This document shows positions 6,131 through 7,556 of a stretch of DNA of 7,556 nucleotides, piece by piece. Below the pieces are notes generated by a model that was not told the origin of the DNA, searched no databases, and saw only the letters and a list, made by a program, of their open reading frames with translations. This stretch comes from Paracoccaceae bacterium (lineage in GTDB: Bacteria > Pseudomonadota > Alphaproteobacteria > Rhodobacterales > Rhodobacteraceae). Both the position numbers and the translations under genes were made by a program. Each line of letters starts with the position of its first letter. The first letter of the stretch is position 1. The stretch is from assembly GCA_030625695.1 (NCBI GenBank), contig DAOUQK010000173.1, positions 1 through 7,556 on the forward strand, in the 5' to 3' direction.

Positions 6131-6182
6131 GACAAGAAAGCACCTTGCGGCAACGCGCCAAAGGCAGTAGTCCGACCGCGAA

Positions 6183-6258
6183 GCCCCTATAGCTCAGCTG
6201 GTAGAGCAACTGATTTGTAATCAGTAGGTCCGCGGTTCGAGTCCGTGTGGGGGCACCA
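6183..6258 (+). tRNA. tRNA-Thr, anticodon TGT
   Basis: This is a complete 76-nt cloverleaf. The acceptor stem GCCCCTA pairs with TGGGGGC (one G-U), the D arm reads AGCTCAGCTGGTAGAGC, and the anticodon stem ACTGA/TCAGT encloses loop TTTGTAA with anticodon TGT, which reads ACA threonine codons. The T arm has GGTTCGAGTCC, discriminator A and an encoded CCA (6256-6258). Its 3' half is a likely integration target: a P4-type integrase gene starts 165 bp downstream and points away from it. No second copy of the 3' end occurs in the window, so the far attachment site should lie to the right. Confidence 0.97.
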
Positions 6259-6265
6259 TACTGCT

Positions 6266-6295
6266 ATCCGAAATCATCCAAAGACATCCGAAAGT
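6266..6295 (+). repeat. Three tandem decamers, 10-bp period
   Basis: ATCCGAAATC (6266), ATCCAAAGAC (6276) and ATCCGAAAGT (6286) are three imperfect copies in exact 10-bp register starting 7 bp after the tRNA CCA. One helical turn of spacing places them on the same DNA face, as expected for cooperative protein binding, for example by an integrase or excisionase at an attachment site. Confidence 0.55.
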
Positions 6296-6296
6296 C

Positions 6297-6315
6297 CCTA
6301 TGTTATATAGGTTTT
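6297..6315 (+). terminator. Candidate tRNA terminator
   Basis: CCTAT (6297-6301), loop GTTAT, ATAGG (6307-6311) then TTTT (6312-6315). The stem is only 5 bp and AT-leaning, but its position about 40 bp after the tRNA and the T-run fit a short intrinsic terminator. Confidence 0.38.
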
Positions 6316-6357
6316 GTCGAGATCGTTTGTCCAGTGCTGTGTATTATCATCCAGCAA

Positions 6358-6420
6358 CGTACCCCCAATATTGGGGTATTTCTGGGGGTACGATGAAAAC
6401 CGGAAAATGAGCGTACCCCC
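6358..6420 (+). promoter_or_regulatory. Cluster of CGTACCCCC/GGGGGTACG sites before the integrase
   Basis: Three exact 9-mers occur: CGTACCCCC (6358-6366), its inverse GGGGGTACG (6384-6392) and CGTACCCCC again (6412-6420). A partial direct copy TTGGGGTAT (6371-6379) sits inside the 14-bp palindrome CCCCAATATTGGGG (6363-6376). The middle copy can pair with either outer copy. Likely roles are integrase arm-type binding or autorepression, or an RNA hairpin that limits integrase translation, because the last copy ends 3 nt before the start codon. Confidence 0.6.
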
Positions 6421-6423
6421 ACG

Positions 6424-7556
6424 ATGCCTCTGAGCGATATTAAGATTCGAAACCTGAAAGCGGGTGGAAAGCCTTACAAGGTTAGTGACTTTGAAGGACT
6501 GTTTATCTTGGTAAAAGTGAGCGGTGCGAAATCATGGCGGTTCAAATACAGGATAGACGGAAAAGAAAAGTTGCTGGTGATTGGCAACTACCCTGCCCAC
6601 AGCTTGGCGCAAGCCCGACAAGCACGCGATGCTGCAAAGGCGTTGCTGGCACGAGGCGCTGATCCGAGTGAAGCAAAGCAAGAGGAAAAACGCATTAGAC
6701 AAGCGGCCAAAGGGGAGACCTTTGACAAGCTAGGACAGGCGTTTTTAGCTAAGCAACGTAAAGAAGGGAAATCCAAGGCAACCTTGGACAAGACCGAATA
6801 TCATCTGAAACTCGCCAATCGCGATTTTGGCAAGAAACCCATTACAGATATAACCGCGCCGATGATCCTGAAGTCGCTGCGAAAAGTCGAGGCAAAGGGC
6901 AACTATGAAACCGCCCATCGGTTGCGGGCGCGAATCGGCTCGGTGTTTCGGTATGCGGTTGCCAGCGGCATCGCTGAGACGGACCCTACTTATGCGCTTA
7001 GAGACGCATTGATCCGACCAACCCGAGTGCATCGAGCTGCGATCACTGACCCCAAGGCTTTGGGTCAGTTGATGCGTGAGATTGATGTCTTTGATGGGCA
7101 AACGACCACGCGTATTGGCTTGCAGCTCTTGGCAATCCTTGCACAGCGCCCCGGCGAAATACGCAACGCCAAATGGGATGAGTTTGATTTTGACGAGGCT
7201 GTGTGGTCGATCCCCGCCGTGAAAATGAAAATGCGTCGTGATCACTTGGTGCCATTGCCGGGGTTGGCAATGGATTTGCTAGCAGAGTTGCGTGAGATCA
7301 CAGGAGCGGGTGCATACCTATTTCCATCCCTTCGATCATGGCATCGCCCCATGTCGGAAAACACCCTGAACGCGGCCTTGCGCCGTATGGGTTACTCCGG
7401 CGAGGAAATGACCGCCCACGGGTTTCGCGCGTCGTTTTCGACGTTGGCCAATGAAAGCGGGCTGTGGAATCCTGACGCGATAGAACGGGCGTTGGCACAC
7501 GTGGAAAAAAATGAGGTGCGACGGGCTTACGCACGAGGGGATCATTGGGAAGAGCG
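6424..7556 (+). CDS. P4-type tyrosine recombinase (integrase), 3' end cut by window
   Basis: The frame is open from ATG at 6424 to the window end (377 codons visible; the family is usually about 400-420, so only a short tail is missing). The start fits the family N-terminus MPLSDIKIRNLKA. Order: arm-type DNA-binding DUF4102 domain (about 1-85, with GLFILVKVSGAKSWRFKYR and LVIGNYP), core-binding SAM-like domain (about 98-185), and catalytic domain from ~200. Catalytic residues are present: Arg242 in AQRPGE, Lys269 in MKMRR, His332 and Arg335 in AHGFR, His359 in LAHVEKN, and the nucleophile Tyr369 in RRAYAR. These enzymes insert and excise islands at tRNA 3' ends; the tRNA-Thr directly upstream is the expected target. 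No Shine-Dalgarno is visible and a GC hairpin ends 3 nt before ATG, suggesting weak or controlled translation. The element body should lie to the right. Confidence 0.95.
   Translation, partial: MPLSDIKIRNLKAGGKPYKVSDFEGLFILVKVSGAKSWRFKYRIDGKEKLLVIGNYPAHSLAQARQARDAAKALLARGADPSEAKQEEKRIRQAAKGETFDKLGQAFLAKQRKEGKSKATLDKTEYHLKLANRDFGKKPITDITAPMILKSLRKVEAKGNYETAHRLRARIGSVFRYAVASGIAETDPTYALRDALIRPTRVHRAAITDPKALGQLMREIDVFDGQTTTRIGLQLLAILAQRPGEIRNAKWDEFDFDEAVWSIPAVKMKMRRDHLVPLPGLAMDLLAELREITGAGAYLFPSLRSWHRPMSENTLNAALRRMGYSGEEMTAHGFRASFSTLANESGLWNPDAIERALAHVEKNEVRRAYARGDHWEE

Noticed and set aside
5848..6153. A 101-codon - strand frame across repeat B and the ParA remnant
   Set aside because: It crosses the junction in a different frame from the ParA remnant and has no ribosome site or family resemblance.
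6129..6157. TTGACA (6129-6134) as -35 box of a tRNA promoter
   Set aside because: At 16-18 bp spacing only GC-rich sequence (AACGCG) is found where a -10 box should be, and the motif overlaps the T-run of a terminator-like hairpin.
6745..7245. A 166-codon - strand frame within the integrase
   Set aside because: The + strand integrase is clear from its domains and catalytic residues; the reverse frame is a shadow.
1..7556. CRISPR array, toxin-antitoxin pair or intact insertion sequence
   Set aside because: No regularly spaced identical repeats with unique spacers, no recognisable toxin or antitoxin pair and no complete transposase frame are visible on either strand.

Overview
The window looks like a stretch of a marine alphaproteobacterial chromosome, most likely the Roseobacter group of the Rhodobacteraceae. 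This is an inference from protein style, from the DUF4445/ASKHA protein, and from a small membrane protein that resembles a recurrent family of that group. No marker gene in the window settles the taxon.

Layout. (1) Positions 1-2090 look like GC-rich core genome. They hold the 3' part of an ASKHA-domain corrinoid-protein reactivator on the + strand. Facing it on the - strand, with only 9 bp between the stop codons, is a two-gene unit: a 79-aa two-helix membrane protein and a 257-aa GT-A-like protein that probably starts at TTG. (2) Positions 2112-2669 hold no gene, but contain a strong hairpin cluster (around 2315-2353) and one copy of a ~100-bp dispersed repeat (repeat A). (3) Positions 2670-5428 hold a three-gene - strand cluster, visibly less GC-rich than block 1: a signal-peptide-bearing beta-barrel outer-membrane protein, a membrane-anchored PpiC-type peptidyl-prolyl isomerase and a HupE/UreJ-family membrane protein. 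Together they cover outer membrane, periplasm and inner membrane. (4) Positions 5429-6182 are a scar region: a leader with a possible 22-codon peptide, an internal fragment of a ParA ATPase, and a second copy (repeat B) of the dispersed repeat. (5) Positions 6183-6258 are a complete tRNA-Thr(TGT) with encoded CCA. 165 bp after it begins a P4-type tyrosine integrase that runs off the right end of the window with its catalytic residues visible. This is the classic left edge of a tRNA-targeted integrative element whose cargo lies to the right, outside the window.

The most notable unexplained structures are: the A/B repeat pair bracketing the three-gene cluster and the ParA remnant; the three 9-bp inverted/direct copies of CGTACCCCC directly before the integrase start, which can form two mutually exclusive hairpins; and three decamers at exact 10-bp spacing just after the tRNA. 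I see no CRISPR array, no intact transposase and no clear defence or secretion system in this window. If a larger novel system is present, it is probably in the element that begins at the integrase and continues beyond 7556.
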